64,000 bases of DNA from Enterococcus florum (GCF_004309355.1 NZ_BJCC01000002.1:29757-93756), one strand, 5' to 3'. Shown: positions 52,188 to 61,745, counted from the first letter of the stretch. Notes: generated by a model not told the origin, from the letters alone. Numbers and translations are program-made.

Positions 52188-53242
52188 CCAAAATTGTAGT
52201 GGTGGGCGATCCCTTTGTTCCAGCCGAAAGCTTAATCAAGGCTGCGCAACAGTTAGACCTTCAGCAGCCTTTCGAGATTAGCGCGTTTGACTGGTATTCT
52301 AAGTATTCACGTGAGGCTTTTCGGCAGATCGTCAAGCAGATTGAACAGGAAGGACCTAATGAATTTTCGTTGCCAGAAGGATTAATGGAAGCGATGAAGA
52401 CCGCTGAGATTTTGTTGGTTCATATCGCACCAGTATCACAAGCCATGCTGCAGGTGGCCGAAAAGTTACACTTGATTGGTACCTGTCGTGGTGGGCTGGA
52501 ACATATCGATCTAGTGGAATGGGAAAAGCATCCCAAAGTACAGCTGATTCATGTGATCCGCAATGCGGAACCGGTGGCGGACTTCACGATTGGGATGATG
52601 TATAGCGTCGTGCGCAATATCGCTCGATCGTCCAGTGAAGTGCAAGCAGGCAACTGGCCGCAGCATTTCCTCAATGATCCGTACAAAACCTCGCTGTCCA
52701 ATCTAACCGTTGGTTTGATCGGGTTGGGACACATTGGCAAGCTGGTCGTGAAGAAGCTTAACGGCTTAGGAATTCCAGTGATCGCTTATGATGCGTTTGC
52801 TGACGAAGAACAGCTGCAAGCTGCTGGTTACCAATTGCAGTTAGCCGATATCGAAACGGTTTTTCGTCAAGCCGATGTGCTATCGCTGCATTTGCGGGTC
52901 GTACCGGAGACGATCAATCTAATTAATCATCAGCTTTTACAACTGATGAAGCCTAGTGCATATTTGATCAATACCGCCCGACCAGATATTTTGAACAAGC
53001 AGGCTTTTTACGAAGCCTTAGCAACGAAAAAAATCGCCGGTGCTGGAATCGATGTGGTTTGGGAAGAACCGATCCGACCTGATGATCCTTTGTTGAGCTT
53101 GGATAATTTGATCATTACCTCACATATTGCTGGCGATACGATCGACGCGATCGAACGTTCACCGGAGCTGCTGCAAAAAGAATTGAATCACTATTTAGCA
53201 AGCGGCGTTTCTGAACTCCTTATTCCACATTCAATCAACTAA
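52184..53242 (+). CDS. D-isomer-specific 2-hydroxyacid dehydrogenase
   Basis: A 352-residue NAD-dependent dehydrogenase of the D-3-phosphoglycerate dehydrogenase family. The cofactor motif is VGLIGLGHIGKLV, with Arg/Glu/His catalytic positions in CRGGLEHIDL, INTARPDILN, GAGIDVVWEEP and TSHIAG. ATG 52184 overlaps the rhaD stop and follows GGAGG; an earlier in-frame start lies inside rhaD. In this operon it may act on a product of aldol cleavage, such as lactaldehyde after oxidation, but no substrate can be read. Confidence 0.85.
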   Translation: MTKIVVVGDPFVPAESLIKAAQQLDLQQPFEISAFDWYSKYSREAFRQIVKQIEQEGPNEFSLPEGLMEAMKTAEILLVHIAPVSQAMLQVAEKLHLIGTCRGGLEHIDLVEWEKHPKVQLIHVIRNAEPVADFTIGMMYSVVRNIARSSSEVQAGNWPQHFLNDPYKTSLSNLTVGLIGLGHIGKLVVKKLNGLGIPVIAYDAFADEEQLQAAGYQLQLADIETVFRQADVLSLHLRVVPETINLINHQLLQLMKPSAYLINTARPDILNKQAFYEALATKKIAGAGIDVVWEEPIRPDDPLLSLDNLIITSHIAGDTIDAIERSPELLQKELNHYLASGVSELLIPHSIN

Positions 53243-53382
53243 TCCAAGAAAAGATCAAACCTCGTGTTTGGTCTTTTTTCAATTCGTTCACTTTTTTTTA
53301 CAGAGATGAAAAAAAGACCGTATTAATTTTATGACAAAAGGGTCCTATACTTTGGGTGTATTAGAAATAGGAGGAACGTGCT

Positions 53383-54183
53383 ATGACAGATTGGTTAAAC
53401 ATTGCAGGCAAAAAGGTAATTGTGACAGGGGGCTCATCAGGAATTGGTGCAAGTATCGTCGCTGAATTGTTGGAAGTCGGCGTACAGGTTGCGAATTTTG
53501 ATTTAAATGAAGGCAAACAGCAGCATGAAAATCTTCGTTTCTTTGCTACTGACATTTCTTCAAGAGAACAGGTGGAAGCAAATGTAGCGAAGGTAGTAGA
53601 AGAATTTGGAACGATTGACGGCTTGGTAAATAATGCGGGAATTAATGTTCCAAGATTATTGGTGGATGGTCAGGAACCTCATGGTGAATTTGAACTGTCT
53701 GATGGCGTTTTCGACAAGATTTTTGCCATTAATCAAAAAGGACTCTTCTTAATGAGTCAGGCAGTTGCTAGAATAATGGTAGGAAAGAAACAAGGTGTCA
53801 TCATCAACATGTCTTCTGAAAGTGGGCTGGAGGGTTCTGAAGGACAGAGTGCCTATGCAGCAACCAAGGCCGCAGTTAACAGCTATACCCGTTCTTGGGC
53901 GAAGGAATTAGGCAAGCAAGGAATCCGAGTGGTGGGAATTGCTCCCGGTATTATGGAGGAAACAGGCTTGCGGACGATCGAGTACGAAACAGCGTTAGCT
54001 TACACTCGCGGAATTACAGTTGATGAGTTACGCCAAAACTATAGCAAAACCACAACTATTCCTTTAGGACGCAGCGGCAAGTTAAGCGAAGTGGCCGATC
54101 TAGTGTGCTACTACCTATCGGATCGGGCAAGTTATATCACAGGTGTTACAACCAATGTCGCAGGTGGTAAAACGCGAGGTTAA
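53383..54183 (+). CDS. gutF: sorbitol-6-phosphate 2-dehydrogenase (SDR)
   Basis: A 266-residue short-chain dehydrogenase that oxidises sorbitol 6-phosphate to fructose 6-phosphate. Cofactor motif TGGSSGIGASI, NNAGIN, catalytic Ser in INMSSESGLEGSEGQ and YxxxK in SAYAATKAAV. The middle segment DGQEPHGEFELSDGVFDKIFAINQKG resembles GutF of Lactobacillus casei. It is the first gene of a complete glucitol PTS operon. TAGGAGG precedes ATG 53383; an activator-type promoter with TATACT near 53345 is likely. Confidence 0.9.
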   Translation: MTDWLNIAGKKVIVTGGSSGIGASIVAELLEVGVQVANFDLNEGKQQHENLRFFATDISSREQVEANVAKVVEEFGTIDGLVNNAGINVPRLLVDGQEPHGEFELSDGVFDKIFAINQKGLFLMSQAVARIMVGKKQGVIINMSSESGLEGSEGQSAYAATKAAVNSYTRSWAKELGKQGIRVVGIAPGIMEETGLRTIEYETALAYTRGITVDELRQNYSKTTTIPLGRSGKLSEVADLVCYYLSDRASYITGVTTNVAGGKTRG

Positions 54184-54203
54184 GGTGAAAGCGGGGTAAT
54201 AAG

Positions 54204-56051
54204 ATGGCGTTGGTGAATCGTTGGTATCAAGTATTGCAGCATTTTATTACTCAAGATCGATTGACTCTAGAGGAGCTGGAGCTGATTACCAATACAACTT
54301 CACAAACAGTCAAAAAGACCATTCAGCTGCTGAATGAACAAATGGAGCATGTGGCAAAAATTGTTGAAGCTGACGGATTTTATCAGCTAAAGGTCATTGA
54401 TTCTAAGCAATTTGAAGCTGTCATGAATGGCAGTCTGAAGCAACAGATGGATTTTAATTCCAGCAGTAAACGCATGGCAGTACTAATTGACTGTTTTATG
54501 AAACGACAGGATTACGTGGTGATCGATGATTTGTCGGAAATTTTAGGTGTCAGTCGTTCGACAGTAAACAAGGATTTGCGGAATTTGAAGCAGCTGCTGA
54601 AGGATTTTGATGTCTCATTGATTGGAACCCCGAATAAGGGCTTGCTGCTGCAAGGGCAGGAAGAGAATTTACGGATGCTGTATTTGTACCATGCCTATGA
54701 TTATCTAGAATATATCGGCTTAAGCGAGTCGATTTTATTATTAATTGAAGAACTATCGATAACTAAGAAACTGGATTTTCGTACGGCTGGTTTATGGAAA
54801 AAGGTCGTTAGTTTGACGTTGGACCGAATTCAAGAGGGGCAAGCATTGCGAGACGCTATTCCTAATTATGTGAATTATTTTGCTGAAGATCCGCAGGTTG
54901 AAGAGCTGCGGATGACGATTGAGGAAAGCTACAGTGTCACCTTGAGTCAATTTGAATTTGATTTTCTGTGTTTCCCGTTGAATATTTTCAACAATAATGT
55001 GATCGACGAGCAGGTAGCGGAAAACCCAATTGTTCGTCAGCTGTTTCAGACAATGATGGCAGCTATTCATGAAGCGGTAATCATTACGATAAATGAAGAG
55101 GAGCTGTTTAAAAATCTGCGGGCTCATTTTATGTTTTTGCTTAATCGCATTATTTTTCGCGTGCAGGCCTATGACATTTTCGGGCATGATTTTCGCAACA
55201 AGCATGCCTTTACCTACGAATTAGCTGATATCGGAATTCGTGCGTTGGCAGACTTTTTAAACAAGCCGCGGCGGACAGCAGAAATATCTTATCTGGCGAT
55301 TTATTTTGAATTAGCTTTGAAGGCAGACACTAGTGGAAACTTTAAAGAAATTGCGATTGTCTGCAATACTGGAAAAGGCACGGCGTTGATGCTGAAGCGT
55401 CAGCTGGGGAATGTTTTGGGCCCCAATATTCGGATTGCCCATTATTCAGAGGAAGAGTATCAAACGCAAGAGTTGGATCGGTACTTTGCTATTTTTACAA
55501 CGATTCCTTTAAAGGAGACAAAGGTTCCAACCACGTTGATTAAGCTGACCGATCTGTTCAATGACAATTGGCTGTTAGGCGAGTGGAAACGAATCATCGC
55601 TTCAAAGGCAGCTTCATTTGAAAATATCCATTTCAGCTTCGTGGCTTTAGACAGTCAAAAGTCGTACGAAGAAAACCTGCTGCTGATGCTGGAGCAGCTT
55701 GAGACTGAACAGTGGATTGACAAAGACTTTAAAACGTACATCCTGCAAAAATCGCAGGAGGAATCGGCTGTGATTGAAAATGAGATTGCCTTTCCCCACG
55801 GAATTAATAATCGAAGCGATCAAATTATTGCCTTTATTGGTTCCTATCCTGAACAGCCGTCGCTGGAAGACATTGAGTTGATCTTTCTGGTAGCGATTCC
55901 AGTGAATCTGACAATGGAAGCAGAGGATGAGCTGTTGAGTTTTTACGATACTATTTTTACCATTTCCTCCAGTTCCCATCTGCGCAAGAAGGTGAAGGAA
56001 GTGACTTCCAAGGAAGAATACACACAGCTATTAACGAAAGGGGAAGTCTAA
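54204..56051 (+). CDS. gutR: PRD-containing regulator of sorbitol operon
   Basis: A 615-residue activator in the BglG/MtlR group. Two helix-turn-helix regions (about 1-55, and 85-135 with ILGVSRSTVNKDLRNLKQLL), two PRDs, an EIIB-like domain with AIVCNTGKGTALML, and a C-terminal EIIA-like domain with IAFPHGINNRSD. It lies between the dehydrogenase and gutM, the place of GutR in lactobacilli. AAAGCGGGG precedes ATG 54204. It ends one base before the gutM start. Confidence 0.87.
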   Translation: MALVNRWYQVLQHFITQDRLTLEELELITNTTSQTVKKTIQLLNEQMEHVAKIVEADGFYQLKVIDSKQFEAVMNGSLKQQMDFNSSSKRMAVLIDCFMKRQDYVVIDDLSEILGVSRSTVNKDLRNLKQLLKDFDVSLIGTPNKGLLLQGQEENLRMLYLYHAYDYLEYIGLSESILLLIEELSITKKLDFRTAGLWKKVVSLTLDRIQEGQALRDAIPNYVNYFAEDPQVEELRMTIEESYSVTLSQFEFDFLCFPLNIFNNNVIDEQVAENPIVRQLFQTMMAAIHEAVIITINEEELFKNLRAHFMFLLNRIIFRVQAYDIFGHDFRNKHAFTYELADIGIRALADFLNKPRRTAEISYLAIYFELALKADTSGNFKEIAIVCNTGKGTALMLKRQLGNVLGPNIRIAHYSEEEYQTQELDRYFAIFTTIPLKETKVPTTLIKLTDLFNDNWLLGEWKRIIASKAASFENIHFSFVALDSQKSYEENLLLMLEQLETEQWIDKDFKTYILQKSQEESAVIENEIAFPHGINNRSDQIIAFIGSYPEQPSLEDIELIFLVAIPVNLTMEAEDELLSFYDTIFTISSSSHLRKKVKEVTSKEEYTQLLTKGEV

Positions 56052-56052
56052 G

Positions 56053-56535
56053 ATGAATATCTTTTTTCTAGGTGCTATTGCTCTTGTTGCTTATATTATT
56101 CAGACGTTTTTAGGCTTGAAACAAATAAAAAATTTTAACACGGTATATGGTCGGATGCGCCGCAAAGGCAAGGTAGCTATCGGCAGAAGGCCGGGAAAGA
56201 TTGCTTCAGGAACACTTCTGCTGTTTGCTGTCGATGCGGCGGGGAGAATTGATGAAGCAGAAATGATGCAGGGAACCTCTATCCTGGCTCGCTTCAAGCC
56301 ACGTCCGCAATTTGTCGGCTTGGATATTCACGAATTGTCCGAGCAGCACCCGGTTTTATTGAAGGAAAACAAATTGACCCGGCAAGCGGCCTTAAACGCT
56401 CAAAAGGTCTATCTCGAAGTTGAAAAAGGCAATTACCAAGAAAGACAGCCGATGTCACCGGTGATAAATGCCGGATTGCAGTTGTCGCTGCTGAAACAAT
56501 CGATTCAAACAAAATTTTCTAAAGGGAGTGTATAA
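56053..56535 (+). CDS. gutM: glucitol operon activator GutM
   Basis: A 160-residue protein with one N-terminal hydrophobic helix (residues 3-22) and a basic stretch GRMRRKGKVAIGRRPGKIASGTL typical of GutM/SrlM. GutM activates the glucitol operon, in Gram-positives together with GutR, and may anchor it at the membrane near the PTS. It follows gutR by one base and precedes the EIIC gene by two. Confidence 0.9.
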   Translation: MNIFFLGAIALVAYIIQTFLGLKQIKNFNTVYGRMRRKGKVAIGRRPGKIASGTLLLFAVDAAGRIDEAEMMQGTSILARFKPRPQFVGLDIHELSEQHPVLLKENKLTRQAALNAQKVYLEVEKGNYQERQPMSPVINAGLQLSLLKQSIQTKFSKGSV

Positions 56536-56537
56536 AA

Positions 56538-57089
56538 ATGGATTTTCTTATCAAATTTGCGGAGGGCTTTATGAGCCTGTTTCAAACAGGTGCAGAAACG
56601 TTTATTAGCTGGATGACAGGGATCGTGCCAGTCGTGCTGCTGTTGATGGTAGCCATGAATACCCTGATTGCTTTTCTCGGAGAAGAGCGTGTCACAAAAG
56701 TTGCTCGAGCGTCTTCCAAAAACCCATTGACTCGTTATCTGGTTTTGCCGTTTATCTCGGCGTTTATGCTGGGGAATCCGATGTCCTTTACGATGGGCCG
56801 CTTTATTCCAGAGTACTACAAACCAAGCTATTATGCTTCATTGGCTCAATTTTGCCATACCAGCAATGGGGTCTTTCCTCATATCAATCCCGGTGAATTG
56901 TTCGTCTGGATGGGGATCGCGCAAGGGATTACTGCTTTGGGGCTCAATTCAATGGAATTGGCAATCCGTTACATGCTAGTTGGACTTGTCATGAATTTCT
57001 TCGGTGGCTGGATCACAGACTTCACAACTGCTTTTGTTTGTAAACAGCAAGGCGTGGAATTGAGCAAGACTGTAAAAGTGGTCGACTAA
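56538..57089 (+). CDS. srlA: PTS glucitol/sorbitol EIIC (SrlA)
   Basis: A 183-residue membrane subunit of the glucitol PTS. Typical segments are FIKFAEGFMSLFQTGAETFISWMTG-like start and MLGNPMSFTMGRFIPEYYKPSYYASLAQFCHTSNGVFPHINPGELF (around residues 75-120). Together with the EIIBC it forms the sorbitol channel. AAGGGAGTG precedes ATG 56538. Confidence 0.93.
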   Translation: MDFLIKFAEGFMSLFQTGAETFISWMTGIVPVVLLLMVAMNTLIAFLGEERVTKVARASSKNPLTRYLVLPFISAFMLGNPMSFTMGRFIPEYYKPSYYASLAQFCHTSNGVFPHINPGELFVWMGIAQGITALGLNSMELAIRYMLVGLVMNFFGGWITDFTTAFVCKQQGVELSKTVKVVD

Positions 57090-57136
57090 ACGCCCGAAGA
57101 GAGACGAACAGATTTTAAAACCAGGAGGAACGAAAG

Positions 57137-58135
57137 ATGACTTATAAAAGTATCAAAATTGTAAAAGGCAACAGCGGATTCGGTGGACCCTTAGTAATCA
57201 CTCCTACCGAAGCAAAACATAAATTTATTTACGTGACCGGCGGCGGTGAAAAGCCAGCGATCGTCGATAAAATTGCAGAATTAAGCGGCATGGAGCCCGT
57301 CAATGGCTTTAAAACCTCGATCCCGGACGACGAGATCGCTTTGGCGATTATCGACTGTGGTGGAACCTTGCGCTGTGGAATTTATCCGAAAAAACACATT
57401 CCGACGGTCAATATTGTACCGACAGGCAAAAGTGGTCCTTTGGCACAATACATCACCGAAGATATTTATGTTTCTGCGGTTGGGATGGAACAAATCATGC
57501 TGGCAGACGAAAGCGAAGCGGCTGCAACCGCAGTTGAAGCACCAAAGGAAGAAAAGAAATACAAATATTCTACGGACAAAAAGATCACCGAGCAACGGGC
57601 TGAGCAGCAAAGTTTTATTGCTAAGATCGGGATGGGTGCTGGAAAAGTCGTGGCAACCTTTAACCAGTCTGCGCGCGAGGGTGTTCAAACCATGATCAAC
57701 ACGGTCATTCCTTTTATGGCTTTTGTATCGCTGTTGATCGGGATCATTCAAGGTTCAGGTGTCGGCACAGTCTTTGCCAACATGATGAAACCATTGGCCG
57801 GCAATGTGATCGGTCTGATCATTATCGGCTTTATCTGTTCTCTGCCATTTTTGTCACCATTATTAGGACCAGGGGCGGTCATCAGTCAGATTTTAGGCAC
57901 CTTGATCGGGGTCGAAATCGGCAAAGGCAACATCCCGCCGCAATTGGCCTTGCCCGCTTTGTTTGCCATTAATACGCAAAATGCGGCTGACTTCATTCCA
58001 GTTGGTTTAGGACTTGAAGAAGCAGAGGCAGAAACCGTGGAAGTTGGTGTTCCTTCTGTTTTGTACTCTCGTTTCTTGAATGGAGTACCACGGGTTGTTG
58101 TGGCATGGCTGGCAAGTTTCGGGATGTACAGTTAA
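57137..58135 (+). CDS. srlE: PTS glucitol/sorbitol EIIBC (SrlE)
   Basis: A 332-residue protein with a cytoplasmic EIIB domain (about 1-125) and a membrane EIIC part (about 185-332). The start is [17 protein letters not shown], and the phosphocysteine region is [17 protein letters not shown] (Cys-74 and Cys-80). A charged linker near residue 140 joins the domains. ACCAGGAGG precedes ATG 57137. Confidence 0.93.
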   Translation: MTYKSIKIVKGNSGFGGPLVITPTEAKHKFIYVTGGGEKPAIVDKIAELSGMEPVNGFKTSIPDDEIALAIIDCGGTLRCGIYPKKHIPTVNIVPTGKSGPLAQYITEDIYVSAVGMEQIMLADESEAAATAVEAPKEEKKYKYSTDKKITEQRAEQQSFIAKIGMGAGKVVATFNQSAREGVQTMINTVIPFMAFVSLLIGIIQGSGVGTVFANMMKPLAGNVIGLIIIGFICSLPFLSPLLGPGAVISQILGTLIGVEIGKGNIPPQLALPALFAINTQNAADFIPVGLGLEEAEAETVEVGVPSVLYSRFLNGVPRVVVAWLASFGMYS

Positions 58136-58173
58136 ACTAATAGGTAAAAGTAGTTGTTGGGAGAGATGATAAA

Positions 58174-58527
58174 ATGATTTTTGAGACGCAGGTAACGAAC
58201 ATTGGACCAGAAGCAGAAATGTTTCAGGCTGAAAAAATGCTGATCTTTTTCGGCGATGAAGCCCCTGATACGCTGGCTGACTATTGCTACAACATTGAGC
58301 TGAAGGCTTCGACAGGCGAGATTCTGCCGGGTATGACTTTCACCTTTGATGACCAGCCGTATCAAATCACGGCTGTCGGTGACGTGGTCAAGAAAAACTT
58401 AGATGATTTAGGTCACATCACGCTGCGCTTTGACGGTGCGAAAGAGGCAGAGCTTCCAGGCACGTTGTACGTGGAAGAAAAAGCGATGCCGGTGATCCAG
58501 GTAGGAACGAAAATCAGTATTCAATAG
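58174..58527 (+). CDS. srlB: PTS glucitol/sorbitol EIIA (SrlB)
   Basis: A 117-residue EIIA of the glucitol family. It starts MIFETQVTNIGPEAEMF and has ITAVGDVVKKNLDDLGHITLRFDG, the segment conserved in SrlB. It takes phosphate from HPr for SrlE. It is the last gene of the operon, followed by a terminator at 58533-58578. Confidence 0.93.
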   Translation: MIFETQVTNIGPEAEMFQAEKMLIFFGDEAPDTLADYCYNIELKASTGEILPGMTFTFDDQPYQITAVGDVVKKNLDDLGHITLRFDGAKEAELPGTLYVEEKAMPVIQVGTKISIQ

Positions 58528-58532
58528 ACGTC

Positions 58533-58578
58533 GATTCTTGGTAAGTACCTTCATAAGGTATTTGCCAAGAATTTTTTT
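58533..58578 (+). terminator. terminator of sorbitol operon
   Basis: ATTCTTGG-t-AAgTACCTT pairs with AAGGTAtTT-g-CCAAGAAT, followed by a run of seven T. Confidence 0.88.
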
Positions 58579-58700
58579 GTATAAAGCAGCTCGTAAGTAT
58601 CGCGTAAGTTGACTATTCACCGTAAAAGTTAACAATCACTCCATTGCTTGTCTTCGTTGCAGGACATACAATAAAAGAGAAAGGACGTGAGGACATGCGT

Positions 58701-59822
58701 ATGAATCTAGGTTCAGTGATCGCCGAAAAACGCAAAAAGAAAAAAATAACCCAGCAAGAATTAGCTGATTTTATGAATGTGTCGAAGGCATCTGTCTCGA
58801 AGTGGGAGACGGGGCATACTTATCCGGATATTACCTTACTGCCTTTACTGGCAGCCTATTTTAATATTAGTATCGACGAATTATTGAATTACGAACCGCA
58901 ATTGAGCAATCAAGAGATCCAGCATATTTATACTTCGCTTCAGAGATCCTTTGAGACGATGATGCCAGAAGAAGTTTTGTCCTCGATTCACAGCTTCATT
59001 CGCCGCTATTATTCCTGCTATCCGTTTATTTTGCAGATGGGCTCGCTGATTTTGAATCACTTGGATCTGCTGCCGGGAGAAAACCAGCAGGAAAAGGAGC
59101 AGCGCTATTTTCTGGAGGCGCTGGAATTGTTTGTCCATGTGCGTACAAATGCCAAGGATCCTGAACTGATTTTGCAGGCATCACGGATGGAGGCTTTTGC
59201 CTTATTGATGATGCATAAGGCCGACGAAGTGCTGGAAATTTTAGGCGATGTCACACCGGCAAATTTTCCCGTGGAAAGTATGATTGCTGCGGCGTTTCAA
59301 ATGAAAGGCGACGGACAAAAAGCCATTGAGACGATGCAAAGCGCGCTGTATCAGCATGTATCAGTCATGATGAGCTCGTTTACTAATTATCTACGGTGTT
59401 TGACCCCACAATCAGAAAAATTTGAAGAAACGGTCAAACGCGGGTATCAATTTGCCGAGGTATTTGATTTGGAGCAGCTTCATCCGGTTGTATTGTTGAA
59501 TTTCCAATTGTCAGCGCTGTTCGGGTATGCGCAGCAGCAAAAAGAAACCGAAGCCTTGGATATTCTGGAAGAATTTACCCATCTGATGGAGCAAATAGAA
59601 TTCCCAATGAAAATGCATGGAGATCGCTACTTTGATCAGCTGGGTCCGTGGTTCGATTCGTTGGAGACGGGAACTCAAATGCCGCGCGATCCTGCATTTG
59701 TTCAAGAGGGATTAGTCGCTGCCGTTGTAGACAATCCAATGCTTTCAGGCTTTGAAGATCAAGCAAGACTTCAAGAACTGATTCAGCGATTGGTTCCTCT
59801 AGGAGGGAAGAAAGATGAATGA
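58701..59822 (+). CDS. XRE-family regulator with helical C-terminal domain
   Basis: A 373-residue protein. Residues 3-60 form a Cro/CI-type helix-turn-helix (SVIAEKRKKKKITQQELADF, then SKASVSKWETGHTYPD). The rest is helical and may hold TPR-like repeats, as in regulators that bind peptides or partner proteins. ATG 58701 is eight bases after GTGAGG; ATG 58695 is closer. It overlaps the next small gene by eight bases and heads an ABC transporter operon that it probably controls. Confidence 0.85.
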   Translation: MNLGSVIAEKRKKKKITQQELADFMNVSKASVSKWETGHTYPDITLLPLLAAYFNISIDELLNYEPQLSNQEIQHIYTSLQRSFETMMPEEVLSSIHSFIRRYYSCYPFILQMGSLILNHLDLLPGENQQEKEQRYFLEALELFVHVRTNAKDPELILQASRMEAFALLMMHKADEVLEILGDVTPANFPVESMIAAAFQMKGDGQKAIETMQSALYQHVSVMMSSFTNYLRCLTPQSEKFEETVKRGYQFAEVFDLEQLHPVVLLNFQLSALFGYAQQQKETEALDILEEFTHLMEQIEFPMKMHGDRYFDQLGPWFDSLETGTQMPRDPAFVQEGLVAAVVDNPMLSGFEDQARLQELIQRLVPLGGKKDE

Positions 59823-60027
59823 TTGGTCTTTTTTAACAGAAAATTTACCGTTGTTGCTGCCTTTGATCCTTTTGGAGCTGGTATTGCTGCTGACGTCTTT
59901 GGTCCACGTACTCAAACACCCACATTACCGCTTCGGCAACCGTTTGATGTGGGTACTCATTGTGGTCATCCTGCAGATCGTCGGTCCGATCTTCTATTTT
60001 GGATTCGGCCGAGGAGATGACGCATGA
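59815..60027 (+). CDS. small membrane protein of the PLDc_N type
   Basis: A 70-residue protein with two hydrophobic helices and the motif LVHVLKHPHYRFGNRLMWVLIVVI, then QIVGPIFYFGFGRGDD. This is the phospholipase D N-terminal-like fold seen in YxlE of Bacillus subtilis. It overlaps both neighbours, the regulator by eight bases and the ATPase gene by four. In B. subtilis YxlE lies beside an ABC transporter (YxlFG), the same arrangement as here. Confidence 0.85.
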   Translation: MNDWSFLTENLPLLLPLILLELVLLLTSLVHVLKHPHYRFGNRLMWVLIVVILQIVGPIFYFGFGRGDDA

Positions 60028-60944
60028 CGATTTTGGAGATTCAGGGATTGACTAAAACCTTCGGCAAGAAAAAGGTCTTGGATCAGCTAAATCTGACGGT
60101 CCCCATGGGCTCACTCTTTGGCTTTATTGGTGAAAATGGCGTCGGAAAAACTACGACGATGAAGGTGATTTTGGGATTGGAGGAAGCCGATGCGGGTACA
60201 GTCAAAATCAAAGGCCAGTCTGTTCGCTTCGGTAATACGCCGACCAATCGCTACATCGGGTATCTGCCAGATGTTCCAGCCTTCTATCCGTATCTGACGG
60301 CTAGCGAATACTTGATTCTTTGCGGGGAGCTGACAGGGATCAAAAAAAAGGTATTAAGAGAAAAAGTTGCAGAAAAATTGAGTTTGGTGGGATTGGAAAA
60401 TCAAAAAGGAAAAATCAAAGGCTTTTCCCGCGGGATGAAGCAGCGTTTAGGGATCGCACAGGCCTTGTTAAATGATCCGGAGCTGCTGATCTGTGATGAA
60501 CCGACTTCTGCTTTGGATCCCAGCGGCAGGAATGAATTTTTGACCTTACTGGCTTCGTTAAAAGGCCAGGTCACGATGTTGTTTTCGACGCATATCCTAA
60601 GCGACGTGGAACGAGTCTGTGATTATGTGGGGATTTTGGACGAAGGACGACTCAAGGCCTGCGCTTCATTTCCTGAATTAAAGGAGCAATATGCACAAAA
60701 CAAAATGGAGCTCACCTTTGCACAACCGGTTGATCAAACCATGAAGCATACGCTTCTGACTTTGCCTGAATTGACCGGCATCCAGCAAGAAAATCCACAA
60801 ACCCTGACCTTGACCTATCACGACACGTACGATGCTGCAGTTGAGCAGGTATTCGAGCTGCTGACGAAGCAAAAAAGCATGCCCGTTTCCTTGAAAAAGA
60901 TTGACCCTAATTTGGAAACTATTTTCTTGGAGGTGGTGAAATGA
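60024..60944 (+). CDS. ABC transporter ATP-binding protein
   Basis: A 306-residue ATPase subunit. Walker A is GENGVGKTTT, the signature is FSRGMKQRLGIAQAL, Walker B is LLICDEPTSALDPSG, and the switch histidine is in FSTHILSDVERVCDYVG. The C-terminal extension of about 85 residues is common in YxlF-like exporters. It overlaps the small gene before it and the permease after it by four bases each. Confidence 0.92.
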   Translation: MTILEIQGLTKTFGKKKVLDQLNLTVPMGSLFGFIGENGVGKTTTMKVILGLEEADAGTVKIKGQSVRFGNTPTNRYIGYLPDVPAFYPYLTASEYLILCGELTGIKKKVLREKVAEKLSLVGLENQKGKIKGFSRGMKQRLGIAQALLNDPELLICDEPTSALDPSGRNEFLTLLASLKGQVTMLFSTHILSDVERVCDYVGILDEGRLKACASFPELKEQYAQNKMELTFAQPVDQTMKHTLLTLPELTGIQQENPQTLTLTYHDTYDAAVEQVFELLTKQKSMPVSLKKIDPNLETIFLEVVK

Positions 60945-61705
60945 GAGCCGTTTACTTTTTTACCAAAAAAGAGTGTTTGGAGGGCTGGCGAACGGCACGA
61001 ATCGGAATGTTGGTGCTGGTCTTTTTGATTTTAGGCATCATGAATCCTTTTTTAGCCAAATTTTTACCAGAGATCATCAGAGGAACGATGGGGGAAGCCT
61101 GGGCATCGACCATTCCAGCCCCGACCTCTCTGGATTCCTGGACTCAGTTTTACAAAAATGTACCGCAGATCGGATTGGTCGTACTGGTTTTGATGTCCAG
61201 TGGAACGATCAGTCAGGAGATCAATAATGGCACGTTGGTCAATCTGATCACGAAGGGATTAAAGCGTCAAACGGTAGTTCTGAGTAAAGCACTGACGATA
61301 ATCGTGCAGTGGTCGATTTGTTTGATGCTTACACTTCTAGTCACATGGGGGTATACGTTGTATTACTTTTCAGATGATCAAAGCCCGAATGTCTTAGTGG
61401 CTGTTTTCCCATTGTGGGTGTTCGGGGTACTGCTGATGAGTCTTGTTTTATTAGCCTCCGCAGTTGCTAGAAATAGTTCAGACGGGCTGCTTTTGACGGG
61501 CGGATTTGTTGTTGTTTTGTTCTTGATCCAAATGATCGATAAAACCAAAACCTACAATCCGCTTAGCTTGGCTACGGAGAATCTTGTCTTTTTAAAAAAT
61601 ACAGCCGAACTAAAGGATTATTGGCCGGCCTTTTTACTGGCAGGACTGCTGTCTGCTTTATTGGTCGGCAGTGCCGTGCTAGTCATGAACAAAAAACGAC
61701 TTTAG
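60941..61705 (+). CDS. ABC transporter permease (ABC-2 type)
   Basis: A 254-residue membrane protein with about six hydrophobic helices, starting MRAVYFFTKKECLEGWRTARIGM, with the ABC-2 motif TISQEINNGTLVNLITKGLKR. It pairs with the ATPase before it, likely as an exporter; the substrate is unknown. The operon ends at a hairpin at 61713-61745. Confidence 0.88.
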   Translation: MRAVYFFTKKECLEGWRTARIGMLVLVFLILGIMNPFLAKFLPEIIRGTMGEAWASTIPAPTSLDSWTQFYKNVPQIGLVVLVLMSSGTISQEINNGTLVNLITKGLKRQTVVLSKALTIIVQWSICLMLTLLVTWGYTLYYFSDDQSPNVLVAVFPLWVFGVLLMSLVLLASAVARNSSDGLLLTGGFVVVLFLIQMIDKTKTYNPLSLATENLVFLKNTAELKDYWPAFLLAGLLSALLVGSAVLVMNKKRL

Positions 61706-61712
61706 CAAGTGA

Positions 61713-61745
61713 GGGAAGATGCACGGAGGTGTCTTCCTTTTTTTG
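61713..61745 (+). terminator. terminator after the ABC transporter operon
   Basis: GGAAGA-TGCAC pairs with GGTGT-CTTCC with a small bulge, followed by seven T. Confidence 0.75.
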
